Of a DNA stretch of 64,000 bases, positions 11,244 through 21,218 are shown piece by piece (the first letter of the stretch is position 1; the number at the start of each line of letters is the position of its first letter). The position numbers and the translations under genes are program-made. The stretch comes from Hygrophila difformis (taxonomy: Eukaryota > Streptophyta > Magnoliopsida > Lamiales > Acanthaceae), in contig JAOANR010000014.1 in assembly GCA_030278955.1 (NCBI GenBank), positions 32,749,453 to 32,813,452 of the forward strand. Direction: 5' to 3'. The notes under the pieces are model-generated. The model ran no database searches, was not told the DNA's origin, and saw only the letters and a list, made by a program, of their open reading frames with translations.

Positions 11244-13819
11244 TCAATGGTTTAAACGCCATATCAAAACAAAAAACTATTGCATTCTTCAATAAAAGCT
11301 TATAATACGTGTTCAGAAACACATACCTAGAACAATTCTGTTTCTTGTTTAGACCATCTGGTGATATGTGTTCTGTCCAAGGCCTGTGGTAATTGAGTAG
11401 ACAGTAGTATCTTGGTTGCCTTCTCCATCATTGTTTTCTTCGTGTTGCCTTGTATTAAATGTCTCATCTTCTTTGTGGTGACTTGAGGTATTACTATTAC
11501 TACAAAAACACAAATAACCAGAGGCAGGTCATCTCACATTGAACGATTGTGCACCACTGACCTCAAAATACATTTCTATTTAGAACATGTATCCAGCTTA
11601 ACAGATTGAAACTTATACAAAAGGGAACCAAGCTATAGCACAAAACTGGCTTGTATGAATGAACAAATGCAGTTAGCACACCAGACCCTAGTGATTCGTC
11701 TTTGTTATCCAATATTGCACCAAAAGTAAATGAAAGAACAAACAAGTATACGTTGCGATTACAGATAGCATGCATACAGAGCAGCAACCGAGAACATAAA
11801 AAATGACCCTAAAAAACAGAAAAACAAAATTGCTTGTTAATTTAAGGAACTAAATATTGCGTCGATATTGGGTGGTAAACTGGTAATGTGTAGGTCTTTC
11901 TTTCTAATTTATAGAATTGACTTTAGATTTTGATGGTAATACCAAGATATAGTTCCATTAAGCTTGAAAAATGAGTCCTTGGGATGCTCACAAGTCCCGT
12001 TCGTTTCTGCCTGCAGCTTTTCTTGCCGGGCTCTCTTATTGTCAGCCACGAACACACCCTCATCAGCCATCAGCAGCTATATCAATATCCTTCTGTTTGT
12101 ATGACCATAGGCCTTGATCACCACAGTTGTGCATAAGTGCCTTTGGCAGCTCTCAAGCAGCCACTTGGGCAGCAACATCATCGCTGGATGAGAATGCAGA
12201 ATTATCTCCAGCAATTGATTAATAGTATTGGTAAATTCCCGGGTAACGGTTGAGCTCTGGTACCTTGAAACAAACAACAAGACAAATGAGACGAATAATT
12301 GTACAACTGAAGAAGTAAGACTTGGATGGAGTTCTAAATATATTACTGACTGGATTTTTAGCCAATTGCAGAATGCAGATGATCTAGACAAAAAGATGAA
12401 TTTTTTTTTAGCATGTTACACTTGTTTCACTATTAATATGGCACTATATAATCTGCATTAGATAAAAAAGCAACCCTCAAAGCTCAAACACTCAATAATT
12501 GCAGAGAATTTCTAGAAATTGAGTAATCTTGCGCAGTTAGTCCTTTTTGGCATCGTAGTTCTGCATAATTACTGTAGCTTTAATCTCTCCTCATATGCAG
12601 AAGCTAATATGCAGATCTTGTACATCATCTCATATCTTAAAAATTCACTGCTCACTATTTCTTAACCAGAAAATTTCTCTGTTCATAATTTACATTGCAA
12701 TAATTTTCTATGATGCAGATATAATTATGCAGTTTTGATGAAATTAAGAGGTGGATTAGTAAAATGAGTTCACAAAAACTATCAGATCAGACACAGCATT
12801 GTTGAATCAATAAATCAATGAACTATCTCTATTTTCTTTAACTGGATATGTGACTGTTGAATTGTTCGTTTTAAATTGTGATCTTAAAATTTATTCAAGT
12901 GCCAGCTTAGTTATTCATTTTTCAGTGGTCATTCTAGAACCAATCCTCCAAAATATTCCTGACAGAGATAGCATCTTATAAAGAATTCATTGTCTTCTAG
13001 AATGCATAACTCGTCAAGGTTAATCTCTAGAAATATCATCATGAGATGGAAGATCCAAGAAAACAATAACATAGCTCAGCCTTTTCAAATGGAGTTATCT
13101 CTTGGATTGCAAAAAAGAGTTTTGAGGGTTCAGTTTCACTTCTGTTCAGTGAAGTGTTTGCTGCTGCATACATGATACACCTCAAGAGCAAATGTTTCTG
13201 AAAACGTGAGCAGAAAAATACGACAAAATTCCTCTCATGAAAATGCAATAACTGGATATGAGAATATTAACATCAAAGCTAAACCCAGGAAAAATCACAA
13301 TTCAATTCTTTTCATGAACCAAATTTAGTTAACAAACAAAAAGATGTATCAGTCCATTCTCTTTCGGTGATCCGTCTGCATTGTCGAAGAATTTCAAAAA
13401 AAATAACACATAAATGTTCTACAGTAGCCTTCAAAAAGCGACCAATACTGAAAACTCCAAAAAAGATCAGTTATTTGCTCACCCAAATTTATAACAAGAC
13501 AGTAAACCAAGACGAACAAAAAAGTAAAGGAATGTATTCGAACAAACCCAAAATCAGAAACAGTCTACAGACGAACAAAAACATAGGTTAGAAATTCAGC
13601 CACTTCAAAAATACAGAAAATCAGAAACGGGCTGCAGGCAAATTTATTTCACCATCACAACACAAAACAAATAAATGCACAAAGGGAAACAAACAAAGCC
13701 ACTTCGGAAAGAAAAAAAACCATATCCTTGTTGGCGTCAAACCTCTCCCTGAATGCATTCTGTGGTTGAATGCATTCTGTGGTTGAATGCATTCTCATCG
13801 CTCATCAAGGCCAACTTAC
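11130..13819. other. Helitron unit C interior, mostly intron-like or unassigned
   Basis: A (TAA)n/(TTA)n microsatellite lies at about 11212-11240. Two minus-strand stretches with exon-like codon content, around 11350-11480 and 12000-12240, could be further captured exons, but I recognise no family and both contain stops. The remainder is AT-rich, with no supported gene. Confidence 0.4.
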
Positions 13820-13869
13820 CAGAAAATTCATCCAGCATAAGGAATGGATCCAAGGGCTTGAATTCAGGC
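13820..13869 (-). pseudogene. Captured pirin exon
   Basis: A 50-bp minus-strand exon with an AG acceptor and GTAAGT donor reads RPEFKPLDPFLMLDEFS. It corresponds to the N-terminal ...R.E.K.LDPFLLLDEF... segment of pirin, a cupin-fold iron-binding nuclear protein. Flanking pirin exons, including the one with the metal-binding HPHRGFET motif, were not found. It sits in Helitron unit C, upstream of the kinesin exons in the Helitron's direction. Confidence 0.75.
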
Positions 13870-14890
13870 CTGCAAATTGTGCCCATAAAATCAAAATCTT
13901 GAAGCTATTCTCTGTGCAATAAAAAAAAGCTAAAACATTAAATGTTCTAACTCCCAATCTAAAACTAATTCACAGGAATCCCATGTACTGGAGAAAATAT
14001 AGGTCATCCTTTCAGTGGTTCGGTTCAATTAAATTGCTAAATCTTCGAATACAAATTCAACAAACAGATCAACCGCAATGCCTTGCGTGGCCGAGATATG
14101 GGTGCTGTGATTGAGGGCGCCGTTTGAGAGCAAATAAGGCACGGCGGACGATGCTGGAGTGATGGGGCGGCAGCGTTCCGGGAAGAGGAGGCGTGTTCTT
14201 CTAGGATTCAACAACCAGAAAAAAAAATACTGGCAAACCCTAATAAATTGAACCAAGCAGTTGCAATAGCCATCACAAGCAAAGAATGGAAATTAGGGTT
14301 CAAACAGTAGGACCTCGGAACCGGGCGTCAACGACGAGTGACTGAGAATGAGAAACAAAAATACTGCCAAACCCCGACTTTCCAAGCGGAGAAAATGCAC
14401 CACCCACAAAAACCGACGGCGAAAGGGAAGGGGTGCGAGGGGGGCGGCAAGGCCGATCGAATTGAAACCAAATTGAAAAACTGAAAACCTAGTACCTGTA
14501 TCGATTGAAGCCAGCGAGCCAAGAATCCCAAATGAGCCCCAGTGCCATTGATTGAGCCATCCACGTAACAAGGCAGCTCCGGCAGGCAGGTCGGAGGCAC
14601 AAGCACGGCGGCGCGATGGCTGGGCAATGCAGGCAATACCCCGAGGAAACCATTCGCGCACGGAGACGAAGCAACTCGCCGTGGGGATTTTAGGGCAAAG
14701 AAACAGCAAGGAAGAGTCGAAAGAAATCTATTGGAGAATGAAAGAGAATGAAAGGCTAGGATTGCAATTACATTCTCATCTAACGGTCCAGAATGAAAAT
14801 AAATTTCTAATCCAACGGTGGAGATCGAAATTGAAGATGGGAGATTGGGAGCTGGCACGAAAATCGAGGGAAATTCTTTTATAATATAGA
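13870..14890. other. Helitron unit C 5' region, promoter or first-exon-like
   Basis: GC-rich from about 14100 to 14700, with several open but unrecognisable frames on the minus strand (the longest about 176 codons from 14858 to 14328). The position just inside the Helitron 5' end and the base composition suggest a captured promoter and 5' UTR, which could drive chimeric transcripts through the pirin, kinesin and WD40 exons. No domain was recognised, so I call no protein. Confidence 0.4.
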
Positions 14891-16334
14891 TAGATACCTT
14901 ACCGAATTACTGTTCAATGAACAGTACATTCCATGCCTAATTCCAGACCTGATTTCTCGAGCCCGATTCCTAACCTAAATTCTGTCCAAACCAAACCACC
15001 ACTTTCAGATCACCGATTTCCATTCTTCATTTCCAATCTCTTCGTCCTCGTCCGTCCGTCTTTCCCTTCTTTTGTTTCTGAAAATCAGCAAACGCGGCGC
15101 CCCGTTCTTCAACAATACAGTACCGGAGCTCGCCCATTTCTCTGCCCGACCCAACTTTCACTCCCTAACCCACTGGTATTGTTTCATTTTCATTCACAAC
15201 GAATCCTCCGGCTCCGCCTGCAATACTCCCTCCTTCGTCATCCAAGCGGCGACAACCATTCCCGCCTTCCCTCGCGGACAGTGCTCTGCTGGATCCGACC
15301 CGTGCGCCGGTTGGTTCCTCCGTCTTTCCCCTCCGCGACTAACCTCACCTGGTTGCTGAGGTTTGGTTCTTGGGCGACAACATCGATGGAGTCAGCGGCG
15401 GAGGGTGGCGTTCTGCTGGAGCGGAAGTCTGGGCTGGTATGGAATTTGGGTTCTATTTCTGCTACGAAATTAGGGTATTATTTCTGGTTTCTAAGGAACG
15501 AAACCGCCGACATCACACCTGTGTTGCAAATATCCTTCGTTGCACTCCCATCCGGACGCCGTCACCGCCTGTTGTCTCCCTTTTCCTGCACATTTCCGGC
15601 CTGTCGCCTTTCTTTCGAGTCGTTTCACTGGAACCCAACGCTGCTGCTGCCACACGTGTTGCTGCCTTTATTTCCGCCGCCCCCTGAGTTGTCGCCATCC
15701 TTCGAAATGTTGCTATGTTGGATGAAAAAGGTAGCTTTGATTATTCATTCCTCTTATTGTTAGGTTAAGCCATTTGAAATGTTTAGATATTAGATTGAAA
15801 AGAAACACTTTAATAATCAATTATTCCCTCGTAACTGGTTTTAATCACTATTTCTTTCATATGAATTAGGAATTTGGATGTCGGTAGCTGAAGCTCTGCG
15901 AGACTGTAAAGGTCAATTGAAGTAAGTTGTTATTTTTTATTTGTGCATCATTGTTATTCTCGGTTTTCCCTTTTTTTTGTATTTTCAATTGATGTTGTAA
16001 ATTTATTCATTTTGGGTTTGAACTTGAACAGGGAGTTCGAGCTCTATTGTGCATTTGTTTGAGGTTAGATTATGATCAAGTGTTACTGTTTTGTGCTTCG
16101 TTAGTGCCTTGTATAGATTCTGGCTTGGCCGCTTGGCTTCGTTAGTGCCTTGTATAGATTCTGGCTTGGCCGCTTGGCCATTCGATGCAGTACCTTTAAA
16201 AGTAACAAAAGTCTTGTGGTCTCGCATCCCTTGCACTCATATTGGTTGATGTTTGTCTTTTTCTGTAATGATGTATTATGTATGAGTAAACAATTTTTGC
16301 ATCTTGAATTGTCTTGTGTTACTGTTTTATTCAG
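14891..16334. other. GC-rich leader of Helitron unit D, no gene recognised
   Basis: Open frames on the plus strand between 14933 and 15763 (longest 276 codons) are proline-, serine- and arginine-rich and match no family. The region looks like promoter and 5' UTR sequence. A 54-bp direct duplication (CTTCGTTAGTGCCTTGTATA...GGCCGCTTGGC) occurs at about 16097-16178. Confidence 0.4.
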
Positions 16335-16473
16335 AAGGCTTTAAGTGATGCTGCTCATTCTGTTATTTATGCCATCGGGCTCATGTCCATCTATTGTTGG
16401 GAAGCTACAGACGAGCTCTCCGGGATGCTCAAGAGGCTATCAAACATTCAAACTTAGTTCAACAAATATTAAA
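16335..16473 (+). pseudogene. Captured exon of a TTC4-like TPR co-chaperone
   Basis: After a TTATTCAG acceptor the exon reads KALSDAAHSVIYA in one frame. After a one-base deletion it reads HRAHVHLLLGSYRRALRDAQ, then EAIKHS, in another. This matches the TPR motif NRAHV.LLLGNYRRAL.DAEEAI of plant TTC4 homologues, which are Hsp70/Hsp90-associated TPR proteins. The frameshift at the A/HRAHV junction shows that the copy is broken. The TPR signature is clear; the TTC4 subgroup is likely but less certain. Confidence 0.65.
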
Positions 16474-17761
16474 GTGTGTATCTTGTCCCGGCTTTGGAGC
16501 TTTCTGCTTTTCATTTCTGGTTGAATTACTGACATTTTTTGTTGATGAATAGGCTATTTACCCGAATTTCAATTCGGGGATTGGGCATAAATGTTCAGCA
16601 AATGTAGCTCAAATGTGGTTACTTTGGTTAGCCTTGAATCTTAATAGATTATTACTTATGTGATCATTCTTAATTTCATTGCACATAGCAAAAAGCTGTT
16701 ATTAATTTCAGGTTCTTGTTTTCCTTTTACATTTGGTGTGAATTTGTTTCCTGTAGAATGGGAATGAAAAATATTTTAATTTCTCCATTCATTTCTTTAT
16801 TTGCAAGTCCTTCTTTATGCTTTTTTTTTTTTGACATAATTACTCTATAAAATTGACATCTTACATTTCATCATTTCAATCCGAATTGCAAACTTGGGTT
16901 CTTTCTTAGATTCAGATTCAACATTAGTGAAATAAATAAAATGTTGTTTACTGAACTCCCTCCGCTGCTTCTTAGATTTAATTTCAATTCTGATTTTTTT
17001 CGGCTACAAATTGTTCAATTTTGTTGTTCTGCTTGTGTGGGCTTCGGTAGGTGCTTTTGGGGGTTGCGTCATTCAAGGAGGGTGTGTTTTTGGTTCGAAT
17101 GGGGACTTTGCCTTTTATGGATTACAAGGAGGTGAGTTGAAAGTTTTAAAAAAAATTTCCCTTTGGGTTTTGCTGATTCGTTGATTGTGCCTGAAGGTTG
17201 AACCCCAGTGAGATGAACTTGATATCCCTTCTGTTTGGTTATAATTATAGCTGATTTTCAAACTTTTTTTTAGGACTGGACCACAGATTCTCCAATTATC
17301 TTTTTTAATGTTTGGGATCATGCACTTTAGTTTTATAGGCCACAGATTCTTCCCCTATTAATTACCTTATAATTTACCAGAGGACATCGTCAATTACAGC
17401 ACATGGTTTGATTTTGTCTAGAATGTTACTTTGTTCTTGTGCTTCCCAGCCAAGATTTTGTCTGTCTTTTTTTTTTTTTTTTTTGAGTACCAATCTTATG
17501 TTGTCCATGACTTGAGGCCTAATCAAATCAAGTATTGTTTATATACTTAATCATTTCATCCATATTCTTTGAATTCAATCTCTTCTTAAATACTCAGTAC
17601 AACTTTTTCTTCTGTAATGTTCACTTTAAATGTTGTGGTTGTAGACAAGCTGATACTAATCATGTCAATGGGACTGCAGAATGAAAATTCTGCAGATCAA
17701 TTTTCTTTTTTGGGCCGTGACACTTTGTTTTGTTGCTAATGTTACATTGTGCACATACCAG

Positions 17762-17962
17762 GGCTGGGATTCGTGTCCAATTCAGACACGTACCGGGAAA
17801 CTTGTACAAGCGAAACTTTGGGACCAACTTGGATAAGACTACGGACAAACTTGTGCTTCGTGTGCAGCCAGATGAAGCCATATATTTGAAAATTAATAAT
17901 AAGGTCCTGGCGCTTGGAATGAGATTGGACCGTAGCGATCTCAACTTGCTTTATAAAGCCAA
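17762..17962 (+). pseudogene. Captured plastidic glucose-6-phosphate dehydrogenase exon
   Basis: A 201-bp exon with a CAG acceptor and GTAAGT donor encodes 67 open codons, with [36 protein letters not shown] and [11 protein letters not shown]. These match the C-terminal domain of plastid-type plant G6PDH (first step of the oxidative pentose phosphate pathway). The frame and splice sites are intact, but the upstream catalytic exons and the downstream C-terminal exon are absent. It is flanked by pieces of unrelated genes in Helitron unit D. Confidence 0.9.
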
Positions 17963-18359
17963 GTAAGTCTCCTCAAGTTCAAATTTTTTAGTTAAGTTAG
18001 AATAGGGACCCCCTTAAAACTTTTAGTTTTTCTCGATCCAATACTTGATTCCACAAATTTTGAAACTGTCAATTATATTCTAGGTTTCCGATGTTGTCAT
18101 AATCGTCATCAGCATCAACATTTATAGCCTTAACAATACATGTGGACAATATCAAAATTTCATCATAGTCATTTCCACTATATTTTTCTCGCGAAATTGT
18201 GTATGGATTTAGAAACCTATAATCAAAAAATTTATATTGGCTCAGCCAATGTCAGTGTAGCTGGTATGTGTATAGTTTTGCACAATTGAGCTTTTGAGCT
18301 TACGTTGTTTTGGATTTTTGTAATTGAATTATAATGAAATTTATGCTTTTTTTGGACAG

Positions 18360-18657
18360 ATGTCAATGTTCTTGTTGTTGGTGGTCATGTTGGTCATGCT
18401 AGAATTACCATTTTTCCATTGTTTTCACAAGTATTGTATTTACAGTTGTAGTTTTTTTATTTTTTTATTTTTTTATTATATGACATTTAGTTAGAAATGA
18501 GATATGAATGATAACTCTTTGTTGTATGACCATCAGGCCACGCCAAGTGCAAATCTGGGGATGAATAGATCAAAGCTCTTACAAAAAGAACACAAGATAG
18601 TGGAACTGAAGTTGTTGATGCCAAGGCTGGAAAGGGTTCAACTACACTTTCAATGGC
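18360..18657 (+). pseudogene. Captured NAD-malate dehydrogenase fragment, two exons, frameshifted
   Basis: Exon 18360-18430 reads DVNVLVVGGH then ITIFPLFSQ, with an extra GGTCATGCTAGA-like stretch between, next to a repeated GGTCAT. Exon 18537-18657 starts ATPSANL and, after frame disruption, continues [20 protein letters not shown], then KGSTTLSMA, before a GTAAGT donor. These are the VVGGHAG..ILPLFSQ and EIEALTKRTQ.GGTEVV.AKAGKGSATLSMA regions of organellar plant MDH (malate to oxaloacetate). Frame breaks and missing exons make it a pseudogene; it is part of the cargo of Helitron unit D. Confidence 0.88.
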
Positions 18658-19471
18658 GTAAGTATGCTTGATTTTCATTCTTCCCTCGTAATTTATAGTA
18701 TATTGAGCTTGCACATTTTCCGCAAGAGTTTCATTCGGTAATGAATTGTATTAGTGTTCTTGGGGATAGCTAGATATTGATTTTTACAGATAATACTAAT
18801 ACACTATGCAAGTTACAAAATCTTCTTTTTGTGTCTACAAAAAAAGGGAGTGTTGTGATACATAGAGTAGAGGGAATAATGATTTGCTGACCTTTGGATA
18901 TGCTTTAAATGTTTGTAATCCTTGACCTCTGGGTTGGTCTAATACTGCTTTTAACCTTTCTAACTGGTTGTACATCACAAGAAAGCTACATGCTGATCAT
19001 TGATGTTTACCAAATGATAAAATGTGGTTTCATCAACTAAGTTACTGGATAGTGGAAATGCAAACCAATGAATGGGACTTAGCTTGATTTTTATTATAAA
19101 ATTTTCTGTTCCATTATGCACTATAGTTTTCTAGGAGAGTGTTCATTGTTTGCGTTGGTTTTTGTTCTGTTCTTAGTTCATATCCGATGTAATGATTGTT
19201 ATTAAGCTACCTTGTTTATCGAACTTTTAGGTTCATTGGAAAATTTATTGGACTGTGTTGATCAAGTTGAAAGGGATAAGATAAAGCAGGTTATTTTGTT
19301 ATGATGAACGCTTCTCCCATACTAATATTTTCAAGTCCATTTTTTTATTACTTGATGCAAACACATGATAACTTAACCCACTATGGTTTGTAATATTCTT
19401 TTACTAAAGTTAAAGCTAATATGGCACCTCTGAACATGTTATTTTACCCTATTTTGTGGTTCTTACATCTC
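18658..19471. other. Helitron unit D interior, one unassigned exon-like piece
   Basis: AT-rich. A possible exon at 19231-19289 (TTTTAG acceptor, GT donor) reads SLENLLDCVDQVERDKIKQ in one frame, and a possible partner after the LINE at about 25458 reads RLIKEKILEVEPY. I do not recognise the gene. Confidence 0.3.
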
Positions 19472-19485
19472 AAGTGCCCAGTCTT
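19472..19485. repeat. Target-site duplication of LINE-1, left copy
   Basis: AAGTGCCCAGTCTT, identical to 25401-25414. Together they bracket the LINE precisely. Confidence 0.95.
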
Positions 19486-19523
19486 AAAACGTGGTTGGTC
19501 GGTAGAGGGAGAAAGTCTCCAAA

Positions 19524-21167
19524 ATGCTCCTCCCTCTCTCCTCGGCTCCGCTACAGTTCCATGCACCGTCCAACTTTGTACCACCGTCATCGTCGGCTCC
19601 TCCGACAGGTTTCGAACCGCAAACCTCATCTCCCCCCTGGCAGATTAACTCCCCGGGAAGCCCTGGAAGTCCTGGAACTGAAGGTGGCCGGAAAATTTCT
19701 TTCCGGGACATGGTCCTCGATGGGAAGGAAGCCCCTCCGGCGCCCCTACTTGAAGATCCGGAAGCTGAGAACCTGGTGTCTCTCGATTTCATTGATGGAG
19801 ATAGGCTCAAACCTAGAATCACTCTAGCACCAAAAGTTAAAGAAAGGATTTGCAAGCCTTGGGAAGACGCCTTGATTATTTCGGTTCTTGGCAAAAGAGT
19901 AGGGTTTCTTGCTCTTAGAGAAAGAATGTCACGGCTGTGGAAATTGCAAGGCAACTTCGAGATGATTGATCTGGGGGAAGGGTTCTTCTTGGTGAAGCTG
20001 GATAGAGAGGTTGATCGCACGCACATATTGAATGGGGGACCATGGATGATTTTTGGCTCCTATGTTACCATATCCCCTTGGAAACCAAAATTTTCAGCAA
20101 CTTCGGATGCCCCCAAGAAGACTGTCGTTTGGGCAAGGTTTCCAGGGCTGTGCATGGAGATGTATGATGAGTTCATACTCATGAAGTTGGCACGGGCTAT
20201 TGGAACTCCGGTTCGAGTTGATGACATGACGAAGGGTTTTCACCGAGGCCGGTTTGCTCGTGTATGCGTTGAAATCGATCTTCATCAACCGGTGGTGTCC
20301 AGCATACTCGTTGATGATTGTTGGCAAAAGGTATCCTATGAAGGGTTACACCTGCTGGGCTCATCTTGTATGAAATATGGCCATGCAAGCAATTCTTGTT
20401 TGGAGCGCCGGGAGGAGGGAGAGAAAGAGGAGACAGGAAGGGTAGTGGCAGTGGAGGCTGGAAAGGGTGAGCAAAAAATTTCAGAGAAGGGAAAAGAGAA
20501 AGGAGGCAAATCTGAAACACCTCCCTTTAAGGTAGGAAAAACGCCTGCAGAGGAAAATTACTATTCTCAAGATAGCAATCAAATGGAAACCTGCGAGAAA
20601 GACAATGTGCCTTTGACCCTTGTGGAGGATCACGTGAGTGATATAGCTCTGCCTTTGCAACCAGATGGAGGGGATTGGATTAAGGTCACTAGAAAAAGAC
20701 AAAGTGGGATCCGGAAGCCTGCTGCCATTGGTCAGGGGAAGAAAGGGACAAACATGGCTCAGATAAAAAACGGCGTAGGGAAAAATAAGGAAGGGGCCAA
20801 GATGGTCTTTGGATCTGGGCCGGGAACAGTGGGAAAAGTCACACAAGTGACACAGGGGAAACCAGGAGTGGGCCATGCAAGGAAAAAAGACATTGGTCCT
20901 AAAGGAAAGGCCCAACAACAATTTATTAAGGCCATTGCGGCCTACAATTCCTATTCCAACCACTCTAAACGGGCTAGGCCTTCAGATGGCAAGGATCAGG
21001 ACGCCTCAGAGGAAGAAGCGGATCCTATCACGGCGAGAGCCCCGCACGCGGGGACTGAAAACTCACCGGTGGCAAAATTGGTCACAGCTCCGTCGCCTGA
21101 TCATGCGGAATCATCTCTGGCAGGAGCTGTGGGGGAGGATATATCTCATATGGAGACTGAAACTTGA
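19524..21167 (+). CDS. LINE-1 ORF1: DUF4283 / zinc-knuckle gag-like protein
   Basis: 547 codons from the first ATG, 38 bp inside the element. A proline-rich N-terminus is followed by a DUF4283-type domain (about residues 95-235): LGKRVGFLALRERMSRLWKL, then GFFLVKLDRE, NGGPWMIFG and VWARFPGL. Next comes a zinc-knuckle-like stretch, SSCMKYGHASNSC (about residues 280-295), in which the first cysteine of the usual CX2CX3-4GHX4C is a glycine (GSSC). The rest is a long charged, lysine-rich tail. In plant LINEs, ORF1 packages the element RNA with ORF2. The stop lies 51 bp before the ORF2 start codon, so ORF2 is probably translated by reinitiation or read from the same RNA. The loss of the first knuckle cysteine is the only oddity. 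Confidence 0.92.
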   Translation: MLLPLSSAPLQFHAPSNFVPPSSSAPPTGFEPQTSSPPWQINSPGSPGSPGTEGGRKISFRDMVLDGKEAPPAPLLEDPEAENLVSLDFIDGDRLKPRITLAPKVKERICKPWEDALIISVLGKRVGFLALRERMSRLWKLQGNFEMIDLGEGFFLVKLDREVDRTHILNGGPWMIFGSYVTISPWKPKFSATSDAPKKTVVWARFPGLCMEMYDEFILMKLARAIGTPVRVDDMTKGFHRGRFARVCVEIDLHQPVVSSILVDDCWQKVSYEGLHLLGSSCMKYGHASNSCLERREEGEKEETGRVVAVEAGKGEQKISEKGKEKGGKSETPPFKVGKTPAEENYYSQDSNQMETCEKDNVPLTLVEDHVSDIALPLQPDGGDWIKVTRKRQSGIRKPAAIGQGKKGTNMAQIKNGVGKNKEGAKMVFGSGPGTVGKVTQVTQGKPGVGHARKKDIGPKGKAQQQFIKAIAAYNSYSNHSKRARPSDGKDQDASEEEADPITARAPHAGTENSPVAKLVTAPSPDHAESSLAGAVGEDISHMETET

Positions 21168-21218
21168 GGAGGGGGCTCTCCGTTTGTGGTTCGTTCTTTA
21201 TCCCAATCTTTTTTTTTT

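Larger units (their letters stand above)
8870..14890 (-). mobile_element. Helitron unit C, complete ends, gene-capturing, non-autonomous
   Basis: All canonical Helitron boundary features are visible on the minus strand. The 5' end at 14890 begins TCTATATTATAAAAG. The 3' end at 8870-8873 is CTAG, preceded after 7 bp by a perfect hairpin with 8-bp arms and a 4-nt loop (8881-8900, CGCTGTGC/GCACAGCG). The base before the 5' end is A and the base after the 3' end is T, so it sits between A and T without target duplication. Length is 6021 bp. Cargo, all in the Helitron's own orientation: a pirin exon (13820-13869), four kinesin-5 exons (10093-11129), an unidentified exon-like piece (9848-9897) and a WD40 exon (9573-9638). 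No Rep/helicase is encoded, so it depends on a helper in trans. Confidence 0.9.

Noticed and set aside
14328..15763. Open frames of 176 and 276 codons near the junction of units C and D
   Set aside because: They have no recognisable domain and proline/serine/arginine-rich composition, and occur in GC-rich leader sequence where stops are rare by chance.
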